A stretch of DNA of 64,000 nt from Desulfurococcales archaeon (GTDB taxonomy: Archaea > Thermoproteota > Thermoprotei_A > Sulfolobales > NBVN01), in the NCBI GenBank assembly GCA_026986255.1, contig JALSOX010000025.1, positions 18,226 to 82,225 of the forward strand. The letters are read 5' to 3'. The first letter of the stretch is position 1. The number at the start of each line of letters is the position of its first letter. Below are positions 45,121 through 52,364 of this stretch, piece by piece. Made by a program: the position numbers and the translations under genes. A model generated the notes under the pieces. The model was not told the DNA's origin. It saw only the letters and a program-made list of their open reading frames with translations, and did not search any database.

Positions 45121-46098
45121 TCATACCTTCTCCTCCCTTACTTGAATGAGTACCTTACACGCCTCAAACCACTTAAGTAACGTGTGCTTGGGCGGAACAC
45201 CCCTAGGACCATCGTGGGCAGCATTCAATGTCGCGGCACAAGTAGCTACCTTCATGGCGTCGACCTCACTGTATCCTAGAATCAGGAAAGCTGTAAAGAC
45301 ACCCACGTAAGCGTCACCGCATCCCACGGTTGAGGTTGTCTTATACCCTAGCGCCTCTGGCGGGACAGCGTTAACGGATATCATGGTACTCGAGGAGGGG
45401 TTCATGAGGAGGGAGCCCTTCTCTCCCCGCTTCACGAGGATCTTCAATCGTGGATTGACCCTTTGCACAGATTTAATTGCCTCAAGTAACTTCTTCGCCC
45501 CTGTCATGGTGAGTAACTCGCCTTCATTAGGGGCTAAGTAATCTACTTTACCTAAGAGGGGCTTCAGCACCCCTAACCCGTGCTTTGATTGCGCTCCTGG
45601 ATCCCAGACGACGGTTTTCCCTAGTTCCTTCGCTTTACTGGCAAGCTCCAGTGCCGTAGGTAATGGTGGGTTAGTTATTAATACGTACCGAACAGCATCT
45701 AGGTAAGTGAGTACTTTCTCATCTATTTTCTCCGGAGTGAGTTTAGTGTTCGCGCCGTAGTAGCTGTAGATTGCTGTGTTTCCGCTTCTATCAACAGCCA
45801 CGAAAGCCTGGCCTGACTCCGCATCATCAATAATCCTTATTATGTCCGTTATGATCCCCTCTTCCCTCAATGCGTCTATGTGTTTCCTCCCTATGTCATC
45901 GTTCCCCACAGCCCCAAAGAAAACCACTGCTCCTTCCCCCAAGACCCTTGCGGCCGCAACAGCTGAGTTGCCTCCCGAACCACCGAGGTGTCTGGTTAGC
46001 CTACGCACCACTGTCTTCGGTGGCGCGAACCTATCCACGTATAGGGTTACGTCGTAGTTTAATGAACCCACAACCATTAACTTAGGGGGCATAGGCAT
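45121..46098 (-). CDS. PfkB-family sugar/nucleoside kinase
   Basis: 325 residues. PfkB signature 1 HLGGSGGNSAVAAARVLG near residue 37 and signature 2 near residue 263 with GCGDA, where the Asp is the catalytic base. Substrate unclear: ribokinase, nucleoside kinase or ribose-1-phosphate kinase. The neighbouring R15P isomerase favours ribose-1-phosphate or a nucleoside. A palindromic GTTAAATTTAAC about 34-45 bases upstream looks like its TATA region. Confidence 0.87.
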   Translation of the reverse strand: MPMPPKLMVVGSLNYDVTLYVDRFAPPKTVVRRLTRHLGGSGGNSAVAAARVLGEGAVVFFGAVGNDDIGRKHIDALREEGIITDIIRIIDDAESGQAFVAVDRSGNTAIYSYYGANTKLTPEKIDEKVLTYLDAVRYVLITNPPLPTALELASKAKELGKTVVWDPGAQSKHGLGVLKPLLGKVDYLAPNEGELLTMTGAKKLLEAIKSVQRVNPRLKILVKRGEKGSLLMNPSSSTMISVNAVPPEALGYKTTSTVGCGDAYVGVFTAFLILGYSEVDAMKVATCAATLNAAHDGPRGVPPKHTLLKWFEACKVLIQVREEKV

Positions 46099-46154
46099 CC
46101 CTCTCTGGTGAAAGGATAGGGATTCATTCTTGTTAAATTTAACTTAATTGGTGA

Positions 46155-46240
46155 TGGAAAGGGCCCGCTGGGAGAGGCCCTGATCATTCTGAGCCGTAAG
46201 GCTCTGTCCCGGGCCTCGAACCCACCTTACTTTTTGAGGG
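46155..46240. ncRNA. Structured RNA candidate between AOR and PfkB genes
   Basis: Read on the plus strand, AGGGCC (46160-46165) pairs with GGCCCT (46176-46181), and GAGCC (46191-46195) pairs with GGCTC (46200-46204) around a GTAA tetraloop (GNRA class). GGGCCCG (46161-46167) could instead pair with CGGGCCT (46210-46216). A T-run follows at 46231-46235 and an AT-rich promoter-like GTTAAATTTAAC precedes it. No tRNA, C/D or known family fits. It could be a small RNA (plus) or a 3'-end/leader structure (minus). Confidence 0.4.
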
Positions 46241-46285
46241 TATTGAGGGTAAAAAGATTTTTGATGAAATCCCTCACGGGCCTGC

Positions 46286-48103
46286 CTAAGATAAATTAAT
46301 GAAGCGCTCTAGTTGGGTAGCTACGTCGCTTAGCCCGTACCTAATTAGGGTTTCCTTCTTAGGTACTCCGCGGCTGTCCCATCCTCTGACCTCGTAGTAC
46401 TTCATGAGTAGCGCGTCGTATCCTTCCTTGCTTAGCTTAGCTCCAGCTAAGGGTCCCTTAGTTAAGGGGTCCTTAAACCAACGCTCTGGTGGGTAGTCCA
46501 TGAACCTGCCCCAACTCATGCCCATGGCTGCATACTCTCTGACCCAGAATGCCCTTATCAGCGAGTATACTCTATGGGCGAATTCATGTAGCTCGTCCCA
46601 GGTGAAGTTAACGCCTGTTGATGCTCTGATGAAGTTGAGGTAGTAGTCTAGGTCTAGTCCCAACTCAACCCATGGGAGGCGACACATGACGAAGGACTCG
46701 AATAGCGCGCCCCTGATGTTCTGCATCCACACAAGCTTCTCCGCCTTCTCTGGTGAGTAATTATCGCGCCCCATCTTCAGTTCGAGGGATATGAACCACG
46801 CGTCTTTATGGTGTGCACCGATACTACACGTACCGTATGCTAGGGCCATGCCAGGGGCGGCATGGCAGTCGTACGCGGAGATCTCGAGTCCCTTAACATG
46901 CATTGCATATCTCTCTGAGCCTCCACCGAGCTTCCTTGCAGCCCGCATAGTTCCGTCTGCCAGTAAGTTACCTACTCCTTCCCTGTACGCTATCTTGCGT
47001 ATAAGGTCGGCAGCGGCCTTGTAATCACCCCACTCTATCTTGTCGTCCTTGCTGAGCAGGTTATTTTCTGAGGCTTCCATGGCGAACCCTATTACCGACC
47101 CCGTGCTTATGGTGTCGATACCCATGTCATCTACGATGTCATTAAGGTGTGAGACCCTGTCAATACCCGTTATGCCCAGGTTCGAGCCAAGCATCGCAAC
47201 GTTCTCGTAGTCGGGCTCAGCTATCTTCTCCTCCCCGTTCACGGTATACTTCACGTAGTTACGGCAGGGCATGTTGCAGAATGGGCAGGCCTCTGTAGAG
47301 ACCTTTATCTTTTCCATCGCGTCGCCCGAAATACTCTCGAATCCGTCGAACACGCCTTCACGGAAATTATATGTTGGTAGGACGGAGTTTCTCTGTGACC
47401 ATACAATAGTCATCATGGTGCCTTGCCTGGTCCAGAAGTCGTAGTTTGGTGCCTCCTTGAGTTTCTTGTATGCTTCCGCACCGAGCTTGCTGAGTGCTTG
47501 CCTGTCAGCTGGCTCGGGGAGGGATTCGCCCTCAAACACTATCGCCTTAACTTTCTTCGACCCGAGTACCGCGCCCATTCCTGGGCGTCCTCCGGAACGC
47601 CCGTGCTCGCTAATTACGGTCGCGTAGAGCACCTTGTTCTCGCCTGCCGGACCTATGAAGAGCGCTGCAGGATTCTTGCCGAATTGCTTCTGAAGCCTGC
47701 GCTCTGTTTCGTGAGCCCCTAATCCCCACAAGTCATCGGCAGGTAAGAACTCCACACCCTTTGACGTGATCTTCAGTGTTACAGGTTTTTCTGAAGCACC
47801 CCTAAGCACTACCGCGTCGAATCCGCATTTCCTCATCTCAACGGCAGCACGTGTCCCTATGTTGCCGTCGCCGTACCCCAGCGTCAATGGCGACTTCGAA
47901 GCTACGATCATCTTACCTGAGGAGGGTAGCGGGAATCCCGTCAGCGGACCCACAGCGAGCACTACGTGATTCTGCGGCGAGAACGGGTCTATTCCCGGCT
48001 CGTTCAGATCCCAGAGGAGCCTAGCAGCTAATCCTCTTCCACCAATGTGCTTACGCAGGAAGTCGCTGCTTAATTCCTTCACATTTGATTCCTTCTTAGT
48101 CAA
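46286..48103 (-). CDS. aor: Tungsten-dependent aldehyde:ferredoxin oxidoreductase family protein
   Basis: 605 residues from TTG 48103. The N-terminal tungstopterin domain has GGRGLAARLL and the SGK..ASKSP segment; 4Fe-4S ligands are CPFCNMPC near residue 262 plus a C-terminal Cys (SFVMCRLPW). It oxidises aldehydes to acids with ferredoxin. The conserved AOR N-terminus, GWSGRLLYVDLT, lies in the same frame just upstream (48104-48133) but no ATG, GTG or TTG precedes it before a stop (48158-48160). The real start is unclear or damaged. Confidence 0.9.
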   Translation of the reverse strand: MTKKESNVKELSSDFLRKHIGGRGLAARLLWDLNEPGIDPFSPQNHVVLAVGPLTGFPLPSSGKMIVASKSPLTLGYGDGNIGTRAAVEMRKCGFDAVVLRGASEKPVTLKITSKGVEFLPADDLWGLGAHETERRLQKQFGKNPAALFIGPAGENKVLYATVISEHGRSGGRPGMGAVLGSKKVKAIVFEGESLPEPADRQALSKLGAEAYKKLKEAPNYDFWTRQGTMMTIVWSQRNSVLPTYNFREGVFDGFESISGDAMEKIKVSTEACPFCNMPCRNYVKYTVNGEEKIAEPDYENVAMLGSNLGITGIDRVSHLNDIVDDMGIDTISTGSVIGFAMEASENNLLSKDDKIEWGDYKAAADLIRKIAYREGVGNLLADGTMRAARKLGGGSERYAMHVKGLEISAYDCHAAPGMALAYGTCSIGAHHKDAWFISLELKMGRDNYSPEKAEKLVWMQNIRGALFESFVMCRLPWVELGLDLDYYLNFIRASTGVNFTWDELHEFAHRVYSLIRAFWVREYAAMGMSWGRFMDYPPERWFKDPLTKGPLAGAKLSKEGYDALLMKYYEVRGWDSRGVPKKETLIRYGLSDVATQLERFINLS

Positions 48104-48240
48104 GTCTACGTAAAGTAGTCTTCCACTCCAACCGTGCGAGGCTGAACACCCATTGACTTAATTTCACGCCTAGATTAATGAATGTTATACTCCGAAATCC
48201 TTATGAGGATCACAGTAGTGATATTGGGGGAACTGAAAAT

Positions 48241-48909
48241 ATGGCTAAGCTTAAGACCAAGCTTGTATCATGGGATGATGTAGTTGCTTGGTCCCGTGGG
48301 CTCGCCAAGAAAGTTCATGAGTCGGGATATAAGCCTGACATCGTGGTGGCTGTGGCTCGGGGAGGGTTCGTTCCTGCAAGACTAATATGTGATTTCCTGT
48401 TAATAGATAATCTACTCTCAATACAGTCCCAGCACTGGACGGAGGCCGCTAAAGCGGAGGACAGAGCAGTAATAAAGTTCCCGTACAAGATCGATTTGAG
48501 CGATCGTAAAGTTCTCCTAGTGGATGACATAGTTGATACGGGAGAGTCCCTAGCCTTAGCAAGGAATTACATCTACAACAACTGGAACGCGAAGGAAGTA
48601 AGGATAGCTGTCCTGCAATGGATATCATCAGTTGCTAAGTTCAAGCCAGACTACTACTTCATGGAGGTAAAGGAGTGGGTCTGGTTCCAGTACCCGTGGA
48701 CAAGGTTAGAAGATACTTTCCAGCTGTTCAAGAGGATTCTGAAGGAGGAAGGTAAGTATAAGAAGGAGTGGACCTATGAGGAGCTCGTCGCTAAGTTCAT
48801 GGAGTGGTACGAGCTAGACGTGGGAAGCGAGTACTTTAGAGAGGCTATAGAGCTTCTAGTGAGGCACGGTCTCCTAAGGAAGGCTGGTGACAAGTACCTA
48901 GTACCCTAA
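48241..48909 (+). CDS. Purine phosphoribosyltransferase (XGPRT-like)
   Basis: 222 residues from ATG 48241 with GGGGGAA upstream; an in-frame ATG at 48178 would add 21 unlikely residues. PRPP-binding motif VLLVDDIVDTGES near residue 92, flexible-loop region before it, and the VAVARGGFVPARL segment near residue 38. It salvages hypoxanthine/xanthine/guanine in crenarchaea. It is divergent from aor and close to the purine-degradation-like genes. Confidence 0.88.
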   Translation: MAKLKTKLVSWDDVVAWSRGLAKKVHESGYKPDIVVAVARGGFVPARLICDFLLIDNLLSIQSQHWTEAAKAEDRAVIKFPYKIDLSDRKVLLVDDIVDTGESLALARNYIYNNWNAKEVRIAVLQWISSVAKFKPDYYFMEVKEWVWFQYPWTRLEDTFQLFKRILKEEGKYKKEWTYEELVAKFMEWYELDVGSEYFREAIELLVRHGLLRKAGDKYLVP

Positions 48910-48989
48910 GCGAAGTAGCGGTCTTAATAATGGAGACTAACCTTAGTGACTTATTGAGACCGTATTAGTTGAGACTGTATTTTAGGATT

Positions 48990-49526
48990 TTAGGAGGATG
49001 TGTTTAGTGCTCTAAGCCTTTCCTCGGCAACGCGTCCCGCGTCAGCTATTACTTGACTTGCTTCTTCACTAACGTGTATTGTGTAGGTTCTAGTTTCCGG
49101 TATGTACGTGAGGAGGTCTCCTGCCCGCTCGATTATATCCTCTATTATTAGCGAGATATCAGGTATTCCTTCACTCATGCTCTTAACGTTACTAAGCACT
49201 TCCTTGATGAGGGCTATCTCCTTCACCGTGACGTTAAGTAAGCCTAGGGTATCGAGCTTAACGATCATTACCTCAAATATCGCTTCAATCCTAGTCACTA
49301 CTTCCAGTGCTTTCTTATACATCTCTACATTCCTGAGGATCTCCCCCCTCAGCGCGGGGTCCTCCACGTACTTTAAACGTTCCATGTAATTCAAGATCTT
49401 ATTCTCGAGCCTACTCCTGTAGTAGTATGCCCGCCTATGCAGTTGCTTCAAGTCAATTATTAACTTAGCAACCTCCCTACGCATCATTGACCTATCAACC
49501 TTTCTTCCTCGGAAGAGCACCCTCAT
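48990..49526 (-). CDS. CdvB-like ESCRT-III (Snf7 family) protein
   Basis: 178 residues, almost all helical: a basic first helix (about 15-50), then a second long helical stretch and an acidic C-terminal helix region (ISLIIEDIIERAG). This is the layout of archaeal CdvB paralogues, which form constricting filaments in cell division and vesicle budding. No C-terminal winged helix is present, so it resembles CdvB1/CdvB2 rather than full CdvB. CdvA and CdvC are not in this window. Confidence 0.78.
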   Translation of the reverse strand: MRVLFRGRKVDRSMMRREVAKLIIDLKQLHRRAYYYRSRLENKILNYMERLKYVEDPALRGEILRNVEMYKKALEVVTRIEAIFEVMIVKLDTLGLLNVTVKEIALIKEVLSNVKSMSEGIPDISLIIEDIIERAGDLLTYIPETRTYTIHVSEEASQVIADAGRVAEERLRALNTSS

Positions 49527-49552
49527 CCCTAGGAAACAACTTCGGCGCTAAC

Positions 49553-49563
49553 CACATAAAAAC
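49553..49563 (-). promoter_or_regulatory. TATA box for the CdvB-like gene
   Basis: On the minus strand a TTTTTATGTG core lies about 27-37 bases before the ATG at 49526, so the transcript would be nearly leaderless. Confidence 0.45.
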
Positions 49564-49584
49564 CCTATGCCTAATGCCATCTAA

Positions 49585-49628
49585 CCTCCATGAGCCATTG
49601 CCGTGAATAGGTATGGAGGTGCGGCAAT
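49585..49628. repeat. Interleaved inverted repeats upstream of the CdvB-like gene and tRNA-Tyr
   Basis: CCTCCAT (49585-49591) pairs with ATGGAGG (49613-49619), and ATTGCCG (49597-49603) pairs with CGGCAAT (49622-49628). They lie in the divergent promoter region between the CdvB-like gene and tRNA-Tyr. Operator function is only a possibility. Confidence 0.4.
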
Positions 49629-49662
49629 CCTTATAACCCCTAACAATTAACCTAAACATGGT

Positions 49663-49789
49663 CCCCCGGTAGCTCAGCGGTAGAGCGCCCGGCTGTAGTC
49701 AGCCCCGGAGGGTACATATCAAGTAACCCCCCGGGCGGGGCCCTCCGGCAGAAACCGGGCGGTCGGGGGTTCGAATCCCTCCCGGGGGA
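49663..49789 (+). tRNA. tRNA-Tyr (GTA) with 55-nt intron
   Basis: Acceptor CCCCCGG/CCGGGGG, discriminator A, encoded CCA (49790-49792). Anticodon stem CCCGG/CCGGG, loop CTGTAGA after removal of intron 49699-49753 at position 37/38; anticodon GTA. The intron has a CCCCGG..CCGGGG-like stem. T-arm GGGTTCGAATCCC. A TATA-like CCTTATAACC lies at 49629-49638. Confidence 0.93.
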
Positions 49790-49799
49790 CCACACCAAC

Positions 49800-50462
49800 T
49801 TACGTGTCTCCACCTGCCGCGCGGCAGGATTCAAGGGCATCTAATAGTTCCTTCCTAAACTTTAGGTCAGTTAGTAAAGACCTCAGAGACTCCACAACAG
49901 CTCTTGCGACGTCAGTCTTCCTCCGCACCCCAGGCAATAACGCTTCCGGATAGTCCAAGGGTCTTACCGCTTCATAAATACCTTCAGCCATTCTGAAGTA
50001 ATTCATGGCGGTGCGGAAATCCTTCTTACCCACCGACTCCAGGGTTAACCTCTTAAGCTCCCCGACGACGTCAAGCAATCCTTGCAGGTAGGAGACGGGA
50101 TCAACACCTAACTCAGCCATGGACGGAGCTTTGCCATGGACTACGATGCCATAGAGGATCCGTGCTTCAACATATTCGGACTCAGCATTATACACTAACC
50201 CTGTGAACCTAAGTTCCGGAAAATCTCTGAGGACTGAGGAAAACTCCTTAAATAGTTCATTCAGCTTCTCAAGGTGCTGGAATGCCTCGTCGATTTTTCC
50301 ATTATGTATTGACGTCACGACGTAGCCTGACTCCCTAACAATATCCCTGCTAATCCTTATGACGCGCTCACGTACTTCATCCCTTCTCCTAAGCACTTCG
50401 TCAGCTTCACGCACGCTATCCCATATCGCATCAATTATGTTTTGTAAGGACCTCTCCGACAT
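49800..50462 (-). CDS. Translin-family protein
   Basis: 220 residues, all-helical, with the translin pattern: RERVIRISRDIVRESGYVVTSIHNGKIDEAFQHL near residues 31-64 and the ESEYVEARILYGIV segment near residue 114. Translins form octamers that bind or cut RNA; archaeal members are poorly studied. It ends 11 bases beyond the tRNA-Tyr 3' end on the opposite strand. Confidence 0.87.
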   Translation of the reverse strand: MSERSLQNIIDAIWDSVREADEVLRRRDEVRERVIRISRDIVRESGYVVTSIHNGKIDEAFQHLEKLNELFKEFSSVLRDFPELRFTGLVYNAESEYVEARILYGIVVHGKAPSMAELGVDPVSYLQGLLDVVGELKRLTLESVGKKDFRTAMNYFRMAEGIYEAVRPLDYPEALLPGVRRKTDVARAVVESLRSLLTDLKFRKELLDALESCRAAGGDT

Positions 50463-50627
50463 ACGAATTCCCCGTAGGATATCATAATGAAAATATTAAC
50501 TATCATTAGTTGACACAGTCTTTATTCGTCTAAAATTAAATGGAGTGGTTGGGATTGTTGATTTATCTGGAGAATGATGGTGAAAAAGCTTCTCTTTTCC
50601 CCGCAGGGAGGAAGGGAAATTACTTGC

Positions 50628-50813
50628 TTAACCCTCCGGGTAGTCGTCAGGCACCTTGGCACGGAAGTACTTGCCTGTCTCAGGGCTCTTAAATAGCCCT
50701 ATCTTAACGCCCTTCCTGCCCCGAGGAGCTAGGGTCCATACCTTCTCAGGCACGAGCTCAACTTCCTTCCCAGTAGTTGGGTCTTTAACCTTGACAGCCT
50801 TCTTCTTGGCCAT
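50628..50813 (-). CDS. creN7: Chromatin protein Cren7
   Basis: 61 residues, close to Sulfolobus Cren7 throughout: [23 protein letters not shown] near the middle, then [16 protein letters not shown]. It is an SH3-like barrel that binds and bends double-stranded DNA and is found only in crenarchaea, so it is the best taxon marker in this window. A single gene with its own promoter and GGTGAGACACC before the ATG. Confidence 0.97.
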   Translation of the reverse strand: MAKKKAVKVKDPTTGKEVELVPEKVWTLAPRGRKGVKIGLFKSPETGKYFRAKVPDDYPEG

Positions 50814-50821
50814 GGTGTCTC

Positions 50822-50919
50822 ACCATTAACTAATGGTATATTGAGGTAGTTAAGAATTACTTGAAACCTTCACGTTTTTAATTGGCTAATAATGAATAAT
50901 TCCTTCAGATAATCTGAAG
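50822..50919 (-). promoter_or_regulatory. Cren7 promoter region with two palindromes
   Basis: On the minus strand an AATTAAAAA TATA-like core lies at 50875-50883. A dyad CTTCAGA-TAA-TCTGAAG (50903-50919) is just upstream of it, and a second dyad ACCATTA-AC-TAATGGT (50822-50837) lies in the expected leader, next to the ribosome binding site. Function is inferred from position. Confidence 0.4.
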
Positions 50920-51146
50920 TATTTCTTCCTAGTATTAAGGAGTTCCTCTTTAACTGGTACTGACCTAATAATTATGTCTAAGATGCTTCGAGAGATAATT
51001 TACTACGTGTGTGTAGATTTTCCCAGTCTAACGGTTTCTTAGGGGTCTAGTGAGTAAGTGGGTTTGGAAGTTGAGCATCTCCAATTAAAAATTTAAATCA
51101 ATAGATTTTAAATCCTGCGAGTAAGCCAGGTGGGGGCGGACCTTAA
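50920..51146. other. AT-rich divergent intergenic region
   Basis: Non-coding stretch between the Cren7 promoter and the phosphatase gene. The AAAAATTTAAAT at about 51088-51099 is a likely TATA element for the phosphatase. Nothing else recognised. Confidence 0.5.
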
Positions 51147-51866
51147 ATGATAAGGGGGGTAATCTTCCTGGACGTCGATGGCACCCTTACCGAGGATAGA
51201 CGCACTAGTAACTTGGATCCCGCGGTGATTCCCTATCTTCGCGCGCTCAGGTCTAACGGCTATAAGGTAGTGCTGGTTTCAGGGAATTCCCTCCCAGTAC
51301 TCAGGGGGCTTTCCATTTACTTAGGGATTGGTGGGGAAGTCATCGCAGAGAATGGCTGTGTAATGTACACTGATAAGATAGTGCAGGTCTGCAGCGACTG
51401 CATGGAATCCGAGGATGCTAAGGAATACTTAGTCAAGAACTCCGAGGGTGTCTTCAGAGACACTTGGCAGAACATGTTTAGGTTGTGTGACAAGGCAGTC
51501 AAGTGGCGCGGCATGGACAGGCATGAGGCTCTGGAACTTGCTAAGGAGATATTACTTAAGGGTGGGTTTAACTTGAACAAACTCCATGTATCATCAAGCG
51601 GGTACGCCATACATATCCATCCTAGGGGGTGCGGGAAGGATGCGGGCATTAGGGCCTACTTAAAGTACTACGGAATAAGCCGAGACCTAACATACTGCGT
51701 GGGCGACTCCGCCACAGACCTGCCGATGAGGGGCGAGTGCAACGTGCTTGTAGCCGTGGGTAATGCGGACGACGAACTGAAGAGCGTCGCCGACATAGTA
51801 ACGAGGAACGGCTCCTCAAAAGGATTCAGTGAGTTCGCTGAACACTTAATTCGCTCTCAGAGGTAG
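51147..51866 (+). CDS. pgp: Phosphoglycolate phosphatase (archaeal HAD, Cof type)
   Basis: 239 residues. HAD motif I DVDGTLT near residue 9, motif II VSGNS, and motif IV GDSATDLPM near residue 190; the cap domain between is of the Cof/archaeal PGP kind and carries a CSDC pair. It removes phosphate from phosphoglycolate, a by-product of DNA 3'-end repair, or from related sugar phosphates. ATG 51147 follows GGTGGGGGCGG. Confidence 0.87.
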   Translation: MIRGVIFLDVDGTLTEDRRTSNLDPAVIPYLRALRSNGYKVVLVSGNSLPVLRGLSIYLGIGGEVIAENGCVMYTDKIVQVCSDCMESEDAKEYLVKNSEGVFRDTWQNMFRLCDKAVKWRGMDRHEALELAKEILLKGGFNLNKLHVSSSGYAIHIHPRGCGKDAGIRAYLKYYGISRDLTYCVGDSATDLPMRGECNVLVAVGNADDELKSVADIVTRNGSSKGFSEFAEHLIRSQR

Positions 51867-51911
51867 GAGTAAGTAAAGCTTAAATTCAACCACACAAATC
51901 CACGACCTGGG

Positions 51912-51984
51912 GCCGGGGTAGCTCAGCCGGTAGAGCGCCGGGCTGTTAACCCGGTGGTCGGGGGTTCGAGTCCCCTCCCCGGCG
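51912..51984 (+). tRNA. tRNA-Asn (GTT)
   Basis: Acceptor GCCGGGG/CCCCGGC, discriminator G, encoded CCA. Anticodon stem CCGGG/CCCGG, loop CTGTTAA, anticodon GTT. T-arm GGGGTTCGAGTCCCC. No intron. Confidence 0.95.
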
Positions 51985-51987
51985 CCA

Positions 51988-52364
51988 CCTCGTTTAAGTC
52001 CCCCATTAAGTTATCCACGACATGCGGGGTTAGGCGTTGGAGTGCACGTAGTTTCCATGCTTGGTTAAGAGTTATCTCTGCCTGCACGACCCCGTAAGTT
52101 CTCGCGAGGGTCTCCAGCCGGGGCAATGTACTGGACTACGGGCTTGCCGTCAACCCTCCATGCTTGTAAACATGGAGCACGCCCTTAACGCGCTTAACAT
52201 GGAACCCTACGCAGCTCTTTAAGATTAAGGGAATTTTCCTTACTTGCATTACCCGCACTTTATGCTCAACGACGTTGCTGATGATTATGGGGGGTTAAAT
52301 CTATTTTAGTGTTTAGCACCTTATACACCGCGTGATGGATGCTTGATGTTAGTGGGTGTTAGGC
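51988..52364 (-). other. Intergenic region with a possible gene remnant on the minus strand
   Basis: A minus-strand frame starts at ATG 52249, runs 37 codons to TAG (52136-52138), and after that TAG stays open to the tRNA-Asn gene with coding-like composition (TLARTYGVVQAEITLNQAWK). Another frame is also open across the TAG. It may be a small gene or a decayed one; no family recognised. Upstream of ileS an AAATCTATTTTAGTG at about 52297-52311 is a possible TATA element. Confidence 0.3.

Noticed and set aside
46151..46192. C/D-box sRNA reading of the 46.15 kb element
   Set aside because: Box C is imperfect, the two CTGA copies are only five bases apart and no C' box fits.
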